A stretch of DNA of 64,000 bases, from assembly GCA_963736445.1 (NCBI GenBank), contig CAVTOY010000001.1, positions 186,001 to 250,000 of the forward strand. Direction: 5' to 3'. The DNA is from Thiosocius sp963736445. Lineage in GTDB: Bacteria > Pseudomonadota > Gammaproteobacteria > Chromatiales > Chromatiaceae. Numbering within the stretch: position 1 is the first letter of the stretch; each line of letters opens with the position of its first letter. Under the pieces are notes generated by a model. It was not told the DNA's origin, did no database searches, and was given only the letters and a program-made list of their open reading frames with translations. Positions 44,493 to 54,150 of the stretch are shown here, piece after piece. The translations under genes and the position numbers were made by a program.

Positions 44493-45167
44493 TCAGTCGA
44501 GCCTGATCTCGGCAAAATCGCGGACGGTCGGATGCGACGATGGCGAGGTGGCCGTCTCGCGCACCAGCTGTATCGTCTGCATGCCCGCAGCGCGTGCCGC
44601 ATCCAGTTCACCCGGGATGTCGGAGAGAAACAGGATGGCGCCCGGGGCCAGACCGATGTTCTGCTGGATGCGGCGATAGGAATCGGCCTCTAACTTGGCA
44701 CCGATCTTGGTGTCGAAATAGCCGCTGAACAGCGGTGTAAGGTCGCCGAACTCGGTGTGGCCGAACAACAGTTTCTGCGCATGCACTGAACCGGAGGAAT
44801 ACACATACAGGTCGACACCCGCCGCGTGCCACGCACGCAGATACTCGACGGCATCCGGATAGACGTGGCCGTGGAAGTCCCCATCTTGGTAGCCCGCCTC
44901 CCATATCATTCCCTGTAGTGCCTTCAGCGGGGTGACCTTGCGGTCCTGGTCAATCCAGGCGATCAGTCGTTCGATCGCCTCGTCGACGTTCAGCAGCCGG
45001 CCTACTTCATTATCAACATCATCCAGTACCTGTCGGACCGAGGATTCATCGAGGTGGGAGGTGACGTAGTCCGCCATGTGCTGTCGCGCGTAAGGGAATA
45101 GTACGTCCTTGACGAACGAAATTGCCGACGTGGTGCCCTCGATGTCGGTAAGGACCGCCTGGATCAC
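44493..45167 (-). CDS. mtnC: Enolase-phosphatase MtnC
   Basis: HAD-type bifunctional enzyme of methionine salvage that enolises and dephosphorylates diketo-methylthiopentyl-1-phosphate to acireductone; 224 residues. The HAD nucleophile region is VLTDIEGTTSAISFV near residue 4, followed by YSSGSVHAQKLLF and the ILFLSDIPGELDAA motif. The GTG start overlaps the mtnD stop as GTGA. The longer frame starting at 45350 lies inside mtnD. Confidence 0.95.
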   Translation of the reverse strand: MIQAVLTDIEGTTSAISFVKDVLFPYARQHMADYVTSHLDESSVRQVLDDVDNEVGRLLNVDEAIERLIAWIDQDRKVTPLKALQGMIWEAGYQDGDFHGHVYPDAVEYLRAWHAAGVDLYVYSSGSVHAQKLLFGHTEFGDLTPLFSGYFDTKIGAKLEADSYRRIQQNIGLAPGAILFLSDIPGELDAARAAGMQTIQLVRETATSPSSHPTVRDFAEIRLD

Positions 45168-45721
45168 GGTAGGCTGGCGACATGGCTGTCGAAGTCGGGG
45201 AAGCGTGTCGCTATATCGCTGCCGGTGAAGTGGCCGACCCAGCCGTCTGGCGTGGTGAAAAACCGAATGCACTTGAAACGCGGGCTCGTGCCCATATCGA
45301 ACCAATGGGTGGTGTTGGCCGGTACGCTGATCAAGTCGCCTTTTTCGCACAGCACCAGGTAGACCCTGTCGTCGATATGCAGATAGAAGAGGCCGCTACC
45401 GTCGACAAAGAAGCGCACCTCAAAGTCGGCGTGGGTGTGCTCGGCGAGAAACTTCTGGCGCATCTCGGCCTTTTGTGGATGGTCCGGCCCCAGCGCTACC
45501 ACGTCGACCGATTGAAAGCCGTAGTCTTGGTTCAGTCGGTCGACATCAGCCCGATAAGCGGCCAGTACGGCATCTTGGTCGGCATCATCTGCGAGCACCT
45601 GGCCTGCTTCCCAGTGTTCGAAGCGCACGCCGAGGTTCCCGAGAACTGAGGCAATGGCCGCATGATCGCGGAGTGTCTCCAGTGTTTGGCCCTCGGCCGA
45701 CTGGATGGTGAGTGCAGACAT
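45164..45721 (-). CDS. mtnD: Acireductone dioxygenase MtnD
   Basis: Cupin metalloenzyme (Fe or Ni) of 185 residues; with Fe it yields the methionine precursor 2-keto-4-methylthiobutyrate and formate. The metal ligands are in EHTHADFE (H-x-H-x4-E type) and in THWFDMG. The ATG has GAGGG upstream. It lies four bases after mtnB. Frames reaching further upstream run into mtnB. Confidence 0.95.
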   Translation of the reverse strand: MSALTIQSAEGQTLETLRDHAAIASVLGNLGVRFEHWEAGQVLADDADQDAVLAAYRADVDRLNQDYGFQSVDVVALGPDHPQKAEMRQKFLAEHTHADFEVRFFVDGSGLFYLHIDDRVYLVLCEKGDLISVPANTTHWFDMGTSPRFKCIRFFTTPDGWVGHFTGSDIATRFPDFDSHVASLP

Positions 45722-45725
45722 TGGG

Positions 45726-46337
45726 TTACCCTCTCGGTTGGCGGCGCAGCTGTATCTCGCAGGTGAACAGAAACTCGAAGGCCTCGATGTGACGCAAGGC
45801 GTCTTCGATCGATGCCCCCCAAGTGTAGAACCCATGGCCGCGAATCAGGTAGCCGGGTGCATCGCAAGCCGTGGCGAGCCGGGTATCGACCACAGCTGCC
45901 AGACGGGCCATGCGCTGATCGTTGTCGAATACCGGCACGGCGACGCTGCAGTCATGACTGGCGACGTCCGGAAAGGCCTTAAGTAATTCGTAATCCTGTA
46001 GCACCAGTGGATCTGCGCACAGTAGCGACAGAACGGTCGCGTTCACCGAGTGGGGATGCAACACCACCGAGGCGTCCGCGAAGCGGGCGTACAATTGGGT
46101 ATGCAGCAGTGTCTCAGCCGACGGTCGGCGGCCGTCCAGCGACTGACCCGCCGCGTCGACTCGCATGATGTCCTCGGTACGCAGTCTGCCCTTGTGGCGG
46201 CCCGATACGGTGACTGCGATGCTGCCGTCGGCGAGCCGCGCCGAGAGGTTGCCGCTGGTCGCCGGCACCATGCCCCGGGTGTAGAGATACCGGCCGGCCT
46301 CGACCAGTTCTTCGGCGCGTAGCAGAAAATCGCTCAT
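45726..46337 (-). CDS. mtnB: Methylthioribulose-1-phosphate dehydratase MtnB
   Basis: Class II aldolase-fold Zn enzyme of 203 residues. The phosphate-binding region is TSGNLSARL near 28, a serine motif VSGRHKG follows, the zinc pair is LHPHSVN near 95, and a third His lies in RGHGFYTWG. It begins the salvage operon mtnB-mtnD-mtnC. The upstream steps (MTA phosphorylase and MtnA) are not in the window. Confidence 0.95.
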   Translation of the reverse strand: MSDFLLRAEELVEAGRYLYTRGMVPATSGNLSARLADGSIAVTVSGRHKGRLRTEDIMRVDAAGQSLDGRRPSAETLLHTQLYARFADASVVLHPHSVNATVLSLLCADPLVLQDYELLKAFPDVASHDCSVAVPVFDNDQRMARLAAVVDTRLATACDAPGYLIRGHGFYTWGASIEDALRHIEAFEFLFTCEIQLRRQPRG

Positions 46338-46409
46338 CGGCGCAGCCAGGCAAGGATCAGGCGCCGCAATATAGCAACAATCGCAACAGGGTGGGGCGCG
46401 CCAGGCAAC

Positions 46410-47843
46410 TCAGAACAGTCGTGCGTTGACCCAGAAGTGTGTGGCGATGCTGGCTGCATAGCCAGCCGCGATCACCGGGCTCCATTTTAGATGGCCGAAG
46501 AAGGTGTATTTGCCGCGCGCCTGCCCCATCAGTGCTACGCCCGCGGCCGAGCCGATCGACAGCAGCGAACCACCAACGCCCGCGGTCAGGGTCACCAGAA
46601 GCCACTGCCCGAGTGACATGCTGGGATCCATCTCCAGCACCGCGAACATCACCGGGATGTTGTCGACGATTGCCGACAGCACGCCGATCGCTATGTTGGC
46701 GTTGGTCGCTCCCCACTGCTCGTAAAAAATCTCCGAGGTCAGGGCGAGATAGCCGATGAAGCCCAAGGCACCGACACAGGCCACCACGCCGTAGAAAAAA
46801 AACAAGGTGTCCCACTCGGCGCGTGCGACCGGACGGAATACATCGAACGGAACCAGGTCGCCGATCTCTTCACAGTCCGCGGGTGCGAAGCGGCAGGGAG
46901 TCTTCTTCAGGTAATAGCCGAACAGGCCGAGGTAACCCATGCCGGTCAGCATGCCGATCACCGGCGGTAGATGCAGAAAGTTGTGGAACGAGACCGCCGT
47001 TGCGATAGTCAGCAGGAACAGGCCAACGATGCGCTTGGCACCGCGCTGCATGATCGCGCAGTCTTCCCCGGCATGCGGTCTGTCTATCGGCACCGCGAAA
47101 TGCATCAGTGCGGCCGGCACCAAGAAGTTCACCAAAGCGGGCAGGAACAGCGTGAAGAAGAGCCAGAAGTCGACTTTGTCTTTCTGCCAGACCATCAGCG
47201 TGGTGATGTCGCCGAAAGGGCTGAAGGCGCCGCCCGCGTTTGCCGCGACGACGATATTGATGCAGGCCAAGGTTATAAACCGCGCATTGTCACCGCCGAC
47301 TGCGAGTACTACCGCACACATCAGTAGCGCCGTGGTGAGATTGTCGGCGATCGGCGAAATTAGAAATGCCAGGGCGCCGGTGATCCAGAACAACGAGCGA
47401 AAACTGAAACCGCTACTGACTAGGCGCGAGCGCAGCGCCTCGAATACCTGCCGCTCCTCCATTGCGTTGACGTAGGTCATCGCCACCAGCAGGAACAGCA
47501 TCAGCTCGGCGTATTCCAGTAGGTTGTGTCGCAGCGCTTGTTCTGCCGCGTGAGTGTAGCCATGCGCCTGATAGACCCAGGCGACAACCGCCCAGATCAG
47601 GCCGGCCGCGATCATCACCGGCTTGGACTTGCGCAGATGCGTGAACTCCTCGGCCATTACCAGCAGATAGGCGATCGCAAACACTGAAATGCTGAAAACA
47701 CCGGCCCAATGCCGGGTGAGATCGAGGCGTTCCGACGCACCGGCGGCGAGCGTGATCGCGGGGAGCATCAGCGACATCAGGCAAAGCATCAAACCGGCAA
47801 GGGAAATCATGCGGGCACGCGGCACAGCATTGACAGAGGACAT
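46410..47843 (-). CDS. nhaD: Na+/H+ antiporter, NhaD family
   Basis: A 477-residue membrane protein with about twelve helices. The N-terminus has a cleavable-looking hydrophobic stretch. Family marks include the polar SPIADNLTTALLM segment and NIVVAANAGGAFSPFGD, with Asp/Thr residues that fit cation transport. NhaD proteins extrude Na+ or Li+ in haloalkaliphilic and marine bacteria. It lies 65 bases after the SLC13 permease on the same strand. A salt-tolerant habitat is consistent. Confidence 0.9.
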   Translation of the reverse strand: MSSVNAVPRARMISLAGLMLCLMSLMLPAITLAAGASERLDLTRHWAGVFSISVFAIAYLLVMAEEFTHLRKSKPVMIAAGLIWAVVAWVYQAHGYTHAAEQALRHNLLEYAELMLFLLVAMTYVNAMEERQVFEALRSRLVSSGFSFRSLFWITGALAFLISPIADNLTTALLMCAVVLAVGGDNARFITLACINIVVAANAGGAFSPFGDITTLMVWQKDKVDFWLFFTLFLPALVNFLVPAALMHFAVPIDRPHAGEDCAIMQRGAKRIVGLFLLTIATAVSFHNFLHLPPVIGMLTGMGYLGLFGYYLKKTPCRFAPADCEEIGDLVPFDVFRPVARAEWDTLFFFYGVVACVGALGFIGYLALTSEIFYEQWGATNANIAIGVLSAIVDNIPVMFAVLEMDPSMSLGQWLLVTLTAGVGGSLLSIGSAAGVALMGQARGKYTFFGHLKWSPVIAAGYAASIATHFWVNARLF

Positions 47844-47908
47844 CGGGCCTCCCAGTCAGCGAAGCGGAGGGGGCGGATCGGGCCCTGATCGGGCGCCGGT
47901 CCGGCAAG

Positions 47909-49954
47909 TCAGAAGACCAGCTGCATCATCAGCATCATGACCACCAAGAACAGAATCGTCATGATGCCGCCGGCACGCATGAAGTCGGGCACACGGTAAC
48001 CGCCTGGGCCCATGATCAGGGCGTTTACCTGGTGAGTCGGGATGAGGAACGAGTTGGAGGTGGCAATCGCCACGGTAAGGGCGAACACCGCGGGGTTGGC
48101 TCCGGCGCCGATGGCGATGTTCACCGCCAGCGGGACCAGCAGTACCGTTGCACCGACGTTTGACATTACCAGGGTGAAGAAGGTCGCCAGTACCGCGACC
48201 GATGCCTGGATTACCCATATCGGCATGGTGCCGACCACGCTGAGGGTCTGTTCGGCAATCCATTTTGCGGTGCCCGAGGTCTCCACGGCTAGTCCGAGCG
48301 GAATCAGCGAGGCGAGCAAGAAGACCGTCTTCCAGCTCACAGCCTGATAGGCCTCGTCGATTTTGAGCACGCCGGCGATGATCATGCCAATGGCGCCGGT
48401 CAACAATGCGACCGACAGGCGCAGGTCGCTGAACAGCACGAGGCCCAGTGCGATCGCGAAGAACAGACCGGCATAACCGACTTTCTGCGGACGTAATTCC
48501 TCATGCGGAAACTCGGTGGTGACGACGACGAAATTGCGGTCCTTCTGAAGTCTCGCCAGCGCATCCCAGTGCGTGTGAACGATCAGGGTATCGCCACCTT
48601 GAAAGGGGATGTCGCGTATGCTGTCGCCCTCGCGCATGGTCTCGCCGTTGCGGTGCAGGGCAATCGTTGCAAGGCCATAGACCTTGCGCATCCAGACGTC
48701 ACGCGCGCTCTTGCCGACCAGGTTGGAGCCCGGGGGGATGACCACCTCGGCCACCCCGGAACGGGTCGGAGAGAGGATCTCGCCGAGGTCCTCGAGGCTG
48801 CTGTGCAGGAAGAGGTCGTACTTATCCACGAACTCGAGCAACGGCTTCGGCGAGGCGATGATGCCCAATACCATTCCCTCCCGGATATCGGTGTCGCGTG
48901 AGATGGCCCCCGGGCCGTATTTGAGGCTGCTGCCGCTCGCTGAGGCGATGACCCGAATGCGGTCTTCGTGCTCCACGTCGTCAAGTGTCTTGCCGATGAG
49001 TTCGCTATCCTGCGGTACCTCGACCTCGAACAATTCGTAGTCCAGGCCGTAGATGTCGCGAAATTGCGCCATCGCGTCGTCCCTGCCTTTCACCGCCTGG
49101 CTCGTCGGCAGGACGAAGCGACCGGCCACCACAAAGTAGATGATGCCGGTGAAAATCAGTGCAATACCGACCGGAGTGACCGAAAACAGCGACCAGGTGT
49201 CCATCTGCTGCGCGGGCGGGAGCGCCTTGTTCGAGGTCAGTATCAGGTCATTGAGCAGGATCAGCGGACTGGAACCCACCATGGTCATGGTACCGCCGAG
49301 GATGGCGCAGAAGCCCATCGGCATCAGCAGGCGCGACATCGGCAGGCCGGAGCGCGCAGAGATACGCGAGACCACCGGCAGAAACAGCGCGGCCGCGCCG
49401 ACGTTCTGCATGAACGAGGAAATGAAACCCACGGTGCTAGAGATGATCGGGATGATGCGCGTTTCCGTGGTCCCGCCAACCCTGAGGATAAAGCTCGCGA
49501 CCTTCGACATAATGCCGGTCTTATCTAGCCCTGCACCGATGATCATTACCGCGATGATCGAGATTACTGCGTTGGAGGCGAACCCGTCGAACAGGTGTTT
49601 GTTGTCGACCAGTCCCTGCGACAGCCCCATCCATGGTGCCAACAACGACGTCAGACCAAGCAGGACCATGATGGAGGCCGCGGCCACATCGACGCCGACG
49701 ATCTCGAACGCGAACAGGTAGATGGTCAATAACAAGATGGTGGTGACCCAGGCGATCTCCACTGAGGGCACCACGGACGTCAGATAGATCGCCACCAGCG
49801 CGAACAACACGCCGGCGATCAGTTGCTTCAGATTCGGGATCAGTCGCGACTTGCTAACAGGAGCCTTATCCGGCTCGGCCTTGGGTGTCGTCTCAGGCGT
49901 CTCGGTCGATTCGCCCAGCCCTGCGGGTGCCGTCTGTTCTGATCCGTTGCTCAT
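47909..49954 (-). CDS. SLC13-family permease with RCK_C domains
   Basis: A 681-residue secondary transporter of the ArsB/NhaD superfamily. Membrane helices at both ends enclose two TrkA-C (RCK_C) domains in the middle (about 305-375 and 395-475), the layout of bacterial SLC13 permeases for sulfate, thiosulfate or dicarboxylates. The last helices contain the SNSFLIPTHQVNAL motif. GAGG is six bases before the ATG at 49954. The LysR regulator is divergent, 270 bases away, and may control it. Substrate unknown. Confidence 0.86.
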   Translation of the reverse strand: MSNGSEQTAPAGLGESTETPETTPKAEPDKAPVSKSRLIPNLKQLIAGVLFALVAIYLTSVVPSVEIAWVTTILLLTIYLFAFEIVGVDVAAASIMVLLGLTSLLAPWMGLSQGLVDNKHLFDGFASNAVISIIAVMIIGAGLDKTGIMSKVASFILRVGGTTETRIIPIISSTVGFISSFMQNVGAAALFLPVVSRISARSGLPMSRLLMPMGFCAILGGTMTMVGSSPLILLNDLILTSNKALPPAQQMDTWSLFSVTPVGIALIFTGIIYFVVAGRFVLPTSQAVKGRDDAMAQFRDIYGLDYELFEVEVPQDSELIGKTLDDVEHEDRIRVIASASGSSLKYGPGAISRDTDIREGMVLGIIASPKPLLEFVDKYDLFLHSSLEDLGEILSPTRSGVAEVVIPPGSNLVGKSARDVWMRKVYGLATIALHRNGETMREGDSIRDIPFQGGDTLIVHTHWDALARLQKDRNFVVVTTEFPHEELRPQKVGYAGLFFAIALGLVLFSDLRLSVALLTGAIGMIIAGVLKIDEAYQAVSWKTVFLLASLIPLGLAVETSGTAKWIAEQTLSVVGTMPIWVIQASVAVLATFFTLVMSNVGATVLLVPLAVNIAIGAGANPAVFALTVAIATSNSFLIPTHQVNALIMGPGGYRVPDFMRAGGIMTILFLVVMMLMMQLVF

Positions 49955-50118
49955 CTGATACCTCATTGGGCGCGTGGTGCGTTGCGCGGCGACGTAGCTG
50001 GCGGCCGTGGATTAGCGCAGATGGTGCGTGCAGGCAAACAGCCGGCCAAGCGGCGTCGCGCAAGTCAGGCACGGCAGCGCACTAAATTCCCTACAGGAAA
50101 CCGATACGAGGCCCGTTT

Positions 50119-50140
50119 TAACCCTCCGGATGGCGGGTTA
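50119..50140. promoter_or_regulatory. Inverted repeat in the LysR/SLC13 divergent region
   Basis: TAACCC (50119-50124) and GGGTTA (50135-50140) with a ten-base gap, extended by GCCC/GGGC. It could be a regulator site or part of an mRNA hairpin. Confidence 0.35.
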
Positions 50141-50188
50141 GGGCCTGCGACACGACGTAAACACGGTTGATATTGAGGGAAATCCCTG

Positions 50189-50207
50189 AGTATTGCTAAT
50201 GAATACT
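50189..50207. promoter_or_regulatory. Candidate LysR-type operator next to the LysR start
   Basis: AGTATT-N7-AATACT is a perfect interrupted palindrome ending 20 bases before the LysR gene. It satisfies T-N11-A (T50193, A50205), the core of LysR-type binding sites. Its place suggests autoregulation and control of the divergent permease. Confidence 0.5.
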
Positions 50208-50226
50208 TACACGCTAACATTCCTAT

Positions 50227-51135
50227 ATGGAATATAAAGCCCTCCCGGATCTCAAGGCCCTGGCCACCCTGCGTGAGATCGTCGAGCGCGGCGGTGTCGC
50301 CGAGGCGGGTCGCGCACTGAACGTGGGTCAGCCGGCCGTGACCAAGCGCCTGCGCGCGCTCGAGCGCAGCTTCGGCCTCGAGTTGATGGTGCGCGAGGCC
50401 GGCCGTCTGCGACTGACGACTGCCGGCGAGCGTGTCTATCAATTTGCCCGCCTGGTCATGGATCACCAGCTCGAACTGGTAGGTGACCTCAACCAACTCA
50501 AGGCCGGACGCGATCGTCTGCGGCTGGCGGTGACCCAGTCGATCGGCGAGCACTTGCTCCCCGAACTGCTGCTGGCATTCTCTGACGCCTTCCCCGATTA
50601 CCGCATCGACAGCCGGGTCGGTTACAGCCGGAGCATACACACCCGATTGGCGACCGGACTGGCCGACCTCGCGCTGACCGAGATTCAGCCCGATCATCCG
50701 GACGTATTGGTACAGAAATGGCTCGATGACGAACTGGTGCTGGTGTGCTCGCCAGGCCATCCGCTGGGGACCCGTGAGCTGCTGGCGGTGGCCGAGATCC
50801 CAAAGTTGACCTATGTGCTGCGAGAGCGCGAATCATCGATGCGCATCACATTGGATCGCACGCTGGACGATATCGGGATCAGCGAGCTTCCAGTCGCCAT
50901 GGAGGTCGGTTCGACGGACACTATCGTCGAAATGCTCGAACGCGGGCGCCACGTGAGCTTTCTCCCCCGCTTTGCAGTGCGGGGCGCAATCGACGCCGGT
51001 GAACTGCACCACATCCGCATCGAGGGTCTGCGAATCATGCGTACCCTATGGATCGCGCGTACCCGCGCCAATCTGGATAACCCGGTCGCCGAGGCCTTCA
51101 TCAGGCTCATCCGCGAACGGTTGCCGACCGGCTAA
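50227..51135 (+). CDS. LysR-type transcriptional regulator
   Basis: A 302-residue regulator. The winged helix-turn-helix fills 1-65 (GGVAEAGRALNVGQPAVTKRLRALE in two pieces), followed by the linker helix and a periplasmic-binding-like effector domain. The DNA-recognition stretch QPAVTKRLRALE is typical. The effector is not predictable. It is divergent from the SLC13 permease, which is the likely target. The start ATG lacks a clear ribosome binding site. Confidence 0.92.
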   Translation: MEYKALPDLKALATLREIVERGGVAEAGRALNVGQPAVTKRLRALERSFGLELMVREAGRLRLTTAGERVYQFARLVMDHQLELVGDLNQLKAGRDRLRLAVTQSIGEHLLPELLLAFSDAFPDYRIDSRVGYSRSIHTRLATGLADLALTEIQPDHPDVLVQKWLDDELVLVCSPGHPLGTRELLAVAEIPKLTYVLRERESSMRITLDRTLDDIGISELPVAMEVGSTDTIVEMLERGRHVSFLPRFAVRGAIDAGELHHIRIEGLRIMRTLWIARTRANLDNPVAEAFIRLIRERLPTG

Positions 51136-51165
51136 CATGGACACTGCCGGGTGGGCCTTTTCCTG

Positions 51166-51300
51166 CTAGAAACTGACCATCTGCTGGCTGACCAGCCAGG
51201 CGTTGATCAGCAATAGCACGCCGCACAGATACAACACGGCGAGCAGCGTGTGCCGATGATGGATCGCGGCGATTCTGGGATGACGTTTCCGGTGTGGCAT
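51166..51300 (-). CDS. Predicted 44-residue membrane microprotein
   Basis: Not recognised. A basic, His/Arg-rich N-terminus (MPHRKRHPR, HHRH) is followed by one hydrophobic helix (about 19-37, TLLAVLYLCGVLLLINAWLV). A strong GGGGAGG ribosome binding site stands just before the ATG. It lies about 155 bases downstream of argA on the same strand. The frame is real-looking by binding site and helix; function unknown. Confidence 0.6.
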   Translation of the reverse strand: MPHRKRHPRIAAIHHRHTLLAVLYLCGVLLLINAWLVSQQMVSF

Positions 51301-51454
51301 CGTTATCCTCCCCGGTAGTGGTCGTTGTAAGCAGGCATGAGTCATGCCATGGTAAAAACGCCGTTTTTCGCACAATTCCGCACCTGATCGGTGCAAAGTG
51401 GCGTAGCGTGCGGGTAGCCGTGGTGCAGCGGCTTCTGCAGAGGATATCCGAGGA

Positions 51455-52777
51455 TTACAACGGTTTGATGAAGACCTTGGCGCCACGCCGCCAGTTGTAG
51501 AGATCTCGTTTGCGCCGCGGCACGCGTTCGACGGATGCTATCTGGAAACCGCGTTCGCGAAACCAATGTGAGGTGCGGGTCGACAACACGAACAGCGCGC
51601 CGAGATCGAGCTGGCGGGCCCTGTCTTCGATGTGCCGCAGCAGGACTTCGCCCCGGCCGGCGCCGCGATAGTCCGGGTGCACGCCGACACAGGCCAGTTC
51701 GGCCAGGCCGTCATCGGGGTAGGGATACAGTGCGGCGCAGGCGATCACTGCGCCATCCCGCTCGACCACGGTGAACTGGTTAATCTCCTGTTCCAGCAGC
51801 TCACGCGAGCGTTTGACCAACACCCCCGAGGCCTCCATCGGCTCGATCAGTTCGAGGATGCCACCGACATCATCGATGCCGGCCTCACGGACCAGCTCGT
51901 AGGGCTCGGCGGTGACCAGTGTGCCGGCACCGTCTCGGGTGAACAGTTCGGACAGCAGTATGCCGTCCTGGTGCCGATTCAGGACATGCACGCGATGCAC
52001 CCCGGCGCGGCATGCCGTCGCCGCATTGTGCAACACCCGGGCCTGTTCTTCGGGGATGCGCTGGCGCCGCGCCAGCAGCGCATCGACCTCGCGTGGCACC
52101 ATGCTGCTGATGACTCGCCCTCGTCCATCGGCGGTCTTGTTCTCGGTGAGAAAGATCAGTTTGTCGGCGCCCAGCGCGGCCGCGACGGCGCCTGCCACAT
52201 CGGCGGCGCTCAGGTTGAATACCTCGCCGGTCGGCGAATAGCCCAATGCGGGCAACAGTGCGATGCTGCCGCTGTCGAGCAGCTGGTGCAGCGCAGCGGC
52301 ATCGACCCGGCGCACCTCGCCAGTGTGACGGTGGTCCACGCCATCGATTACGCCAAGTGGCCTGGCGGTTACGAAGTTGCCCGAGCCGACGCGAATCCGC
52401 AGCCCGGCCATGGGTGAATTGGCAAGTCCCATCGACAGCAGGGCCTCGATCTCGACGCGCACGGCGCCGTTCGCCTCCTTGACGCAGGCCAGCGCCGCAT
52501 CGTCGGTCACGCGCAGGCCGTTCACAACCTGCATGGCCGCATTGCGTGCGGACAGACGCTGTTCGATTTGCGGGCGCGCGCCGGCGACCAAGACCAGGCG
52601 GCTGCCCAGCCCGTTGAGCAGGGCGATGTCGTGGATGAGGTTGGCGAAGCCGTCGTCGCAGACCGCCTCGCCGCCGAACGACAGCACGAACACCTTGCCG
52701 CGATGTGCATGGATATAGGGTGAGGACCGGCGGAACCAGTCGACGAAACCCGGATCGGTATTTTTCTTTCTGCTCAC
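51455..52777 (-). CDS. argA: Amino-acid N-acetyltransferase ArgA
   Basis: N-acetylglutamate synthase, first step of arginine synthesis, 440 residues (E. coli 443). An N-terminal amino-acid-kinase-like domain (about 1-290, VLSFGGEAV near residue 30) binds arginine for feedback control. A C-terminal GNAT domain (about 295-440) has the acetyl-CoA loop VHPDYRGAGRGEVLL. It starts at GTG. argE lies 55 bases upstream on the same strand. Confidence 0.94.
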   Translation of the reverse strand: MSRKKNTDPGFVDWFRRSSPYIHAHRGKVFVLSFGGEAVCDDGFANLIHDIALLNGLGSRLVLVAGARPQIEQRLSARNAAMQVVNGLRVTDDAALACVKEANGAVRVEIEALLSMGLANSPMAGLRIRVGSGNFVTARPLGVIDGVDHRHTGEVRRVDAAALHQLLDSGSIALLPALGYSPTGEVFNLSAADVAGAVAAALGADKLIFLTENKTADGRGRVISSMVPREVDALLARRQRIPEEQARVLHNAATACRAGVHRVHVLNRHQDGILLSELFTRDGAGTLVTAEPYELVREAGIDDVGGILELIEPMEASGVLVKRSRELLEQEINQFTVVERDGAVIACAALYPYPDDGLAELACVGVHPDYRGAGRGEVLLRHIEDRARQLDLGALFVLSTRTSHWFRERGFQIASVERVPRRKRDLYNWRRGAKVFIKPL

Positions 52778-52832
52778 GACGCAAGCGTCACTCAGGTGAT
52801 CGAGTGTTGGCTATTGTGACCTGTTCGTAAAA

Positions 52833-53981
52833 TCAGGTCATGCAGAAACGCGCCACCAAGTCGCGGATGATGCGCTTGGCCGGATCGATCTGATCCAGCG
52901 CCAGGTACTCGTCCGGCTGGTGCGCCTGGTCGATGCTGCCTGGCCCCATGATCAGCGTCTGAATGCCGAGGCCGTTGAAGTACGGCCCCTCGGTAGCGAA
53001 CGCGGCGGCACCGGCGCGATGGCCGGTGAGTGACTCTGCGGCCCTCACAATGGGTGAATCGGCGGCGGTATCCATTGCGGGGATACCCTCGAACAGAGAG
53101 ACGCGCTCGAACTGCAGCCCGCTCCCCTGCAGGCGCTGGCTGATGCGCCGATCGATCTCGCCGCGCAATTCGCCGAGGTCCATGCCCGGCAGCGGGCGGA
53201 TGTCGAAATGCAGCTCGCACTCGGCGCAGATGCGATTCGGATTGTCGCCGCCATGGATGTGGCCCAGGTTGAGCGTGGGGACTTCGACTGCAAACAGCGG
53301 ATTGCGGTAGCGCTGTTGCAGCTCGTCGCGCCAGGCGAGTAGCTCACCGATCGCGTGATACATCCCGTCGAGGGCGCTGACCCCCAACGCCGGATCACTG
53401 GAATGCCCGGACCGCCCGGTCAGGCGGATCGCCTCCATGCCAATACCCTTGTGCAGTCGGACAGGTTTCATCCCGGTCGGTTCGCCGAGCACCGCGTGCC
53501 GCCCGAGCTGACGGTGAGTATCGAGCAGTGCCTTGGCGCCGCACATGCTGCTCTCTTCGTCCGCGGTCGCGACCAGGATCAGCGGGTGCCGCAGGCGCGC
53601 CGTATCCAGGTCACGGATGGCGTCCAGGACTACGGCGAAGAACCCCTTCATATCGCAGCTTCCGAGCCCGTACCAGCGGCCGTCGCGCTCGGTCAGCCGG
53701 AACGGGTCGCTGCCCCAGCGCTTTTCATCAAACGGCACGGTGTCGGTGTGGCCGGACAGCACCAGGCCTTCTGGGCCGCTACCGGCGCTTGCCACCAGGT
53801 TGAACTTGCCCGGATGGCCGGCGATCGGAAGACGCTCGACGGCGAAGCCGCGGGCCTCGCACCAGTCCGCCAGGTGGTCTACGACCTGGGCGTTGGATTG
53901 ATCCCATGCGGGGCTGACGCTGCTGACCGAGGGTGAGCCGATCAGGCGCTGCATCATTTCGTAGAGGGTGGGTTGGCGCAT
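52833..53981 (-). CDS. argE: Acetylornithine deacetylase ArgE
   Basis: Zinc peptidase-fold enzyme of M20 type, 382 residues, that releases ornithine from N-acetylornithine. Metal ligands: LSGHTDTVPFD near 75-85, then ATADEESSMCGAKAL near 135, and the late His in the final third. ArgA plus ArgE implies the linear rather than the cyclic pathway. The ATG at 53981 is chosen over an upstream GTG that adds six unrelated residues. It is in an operon with argA. Confidence 0.93.
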   Translation of the reverse strand: MRQPTLYEMMQRLIGSPSVSSVSPAWDQSNAQVVDHLADWCEARGFAVERLPIAGHPGKFNLVASAGSGPEGLVLSGHTDTVPFDEKRWGSDPFRLTERDGRWYGLGSCDMKGFFAVVLDAIRDLDTARLRHPLILVATADEESSMCGAKALLDTHRQLGRHAVLGEPTGMKPVRLHKGIGMEAIRLTGRSGHSSDPALGVSALDGMYHAIGELLAWRDELQQRYRNPLFAVEVPTLNLGHIHGGDNPNRICAECELHFDIRPLPGMDLGELRGEIDRRISQRLQGSGLQFERVSLFEGIPAMDTAADSPIVRAAESLTGHRAGAAAFATEGPYFNGLGIQTLIMGPGSIDQAHQPDEYLALDQIDPAKRIIRDLVARFCMT

Positions 53982-54150
53982 CGGGCAAGATTGAACCACC
54001 CGTCGGTAGTCGTCCAGTCGGCTGGTGACATCGCCTGTGCAGGCAGTCTCAGACTAACCTGGCGTCGCTCGAATCCGCGCTCGTCGCGGTTTTTAAGATG
54101 GTCTTCGGCCAGTGCCTCTATTGGGGCCCGGAAACCGGTCGGTGCGCCGG

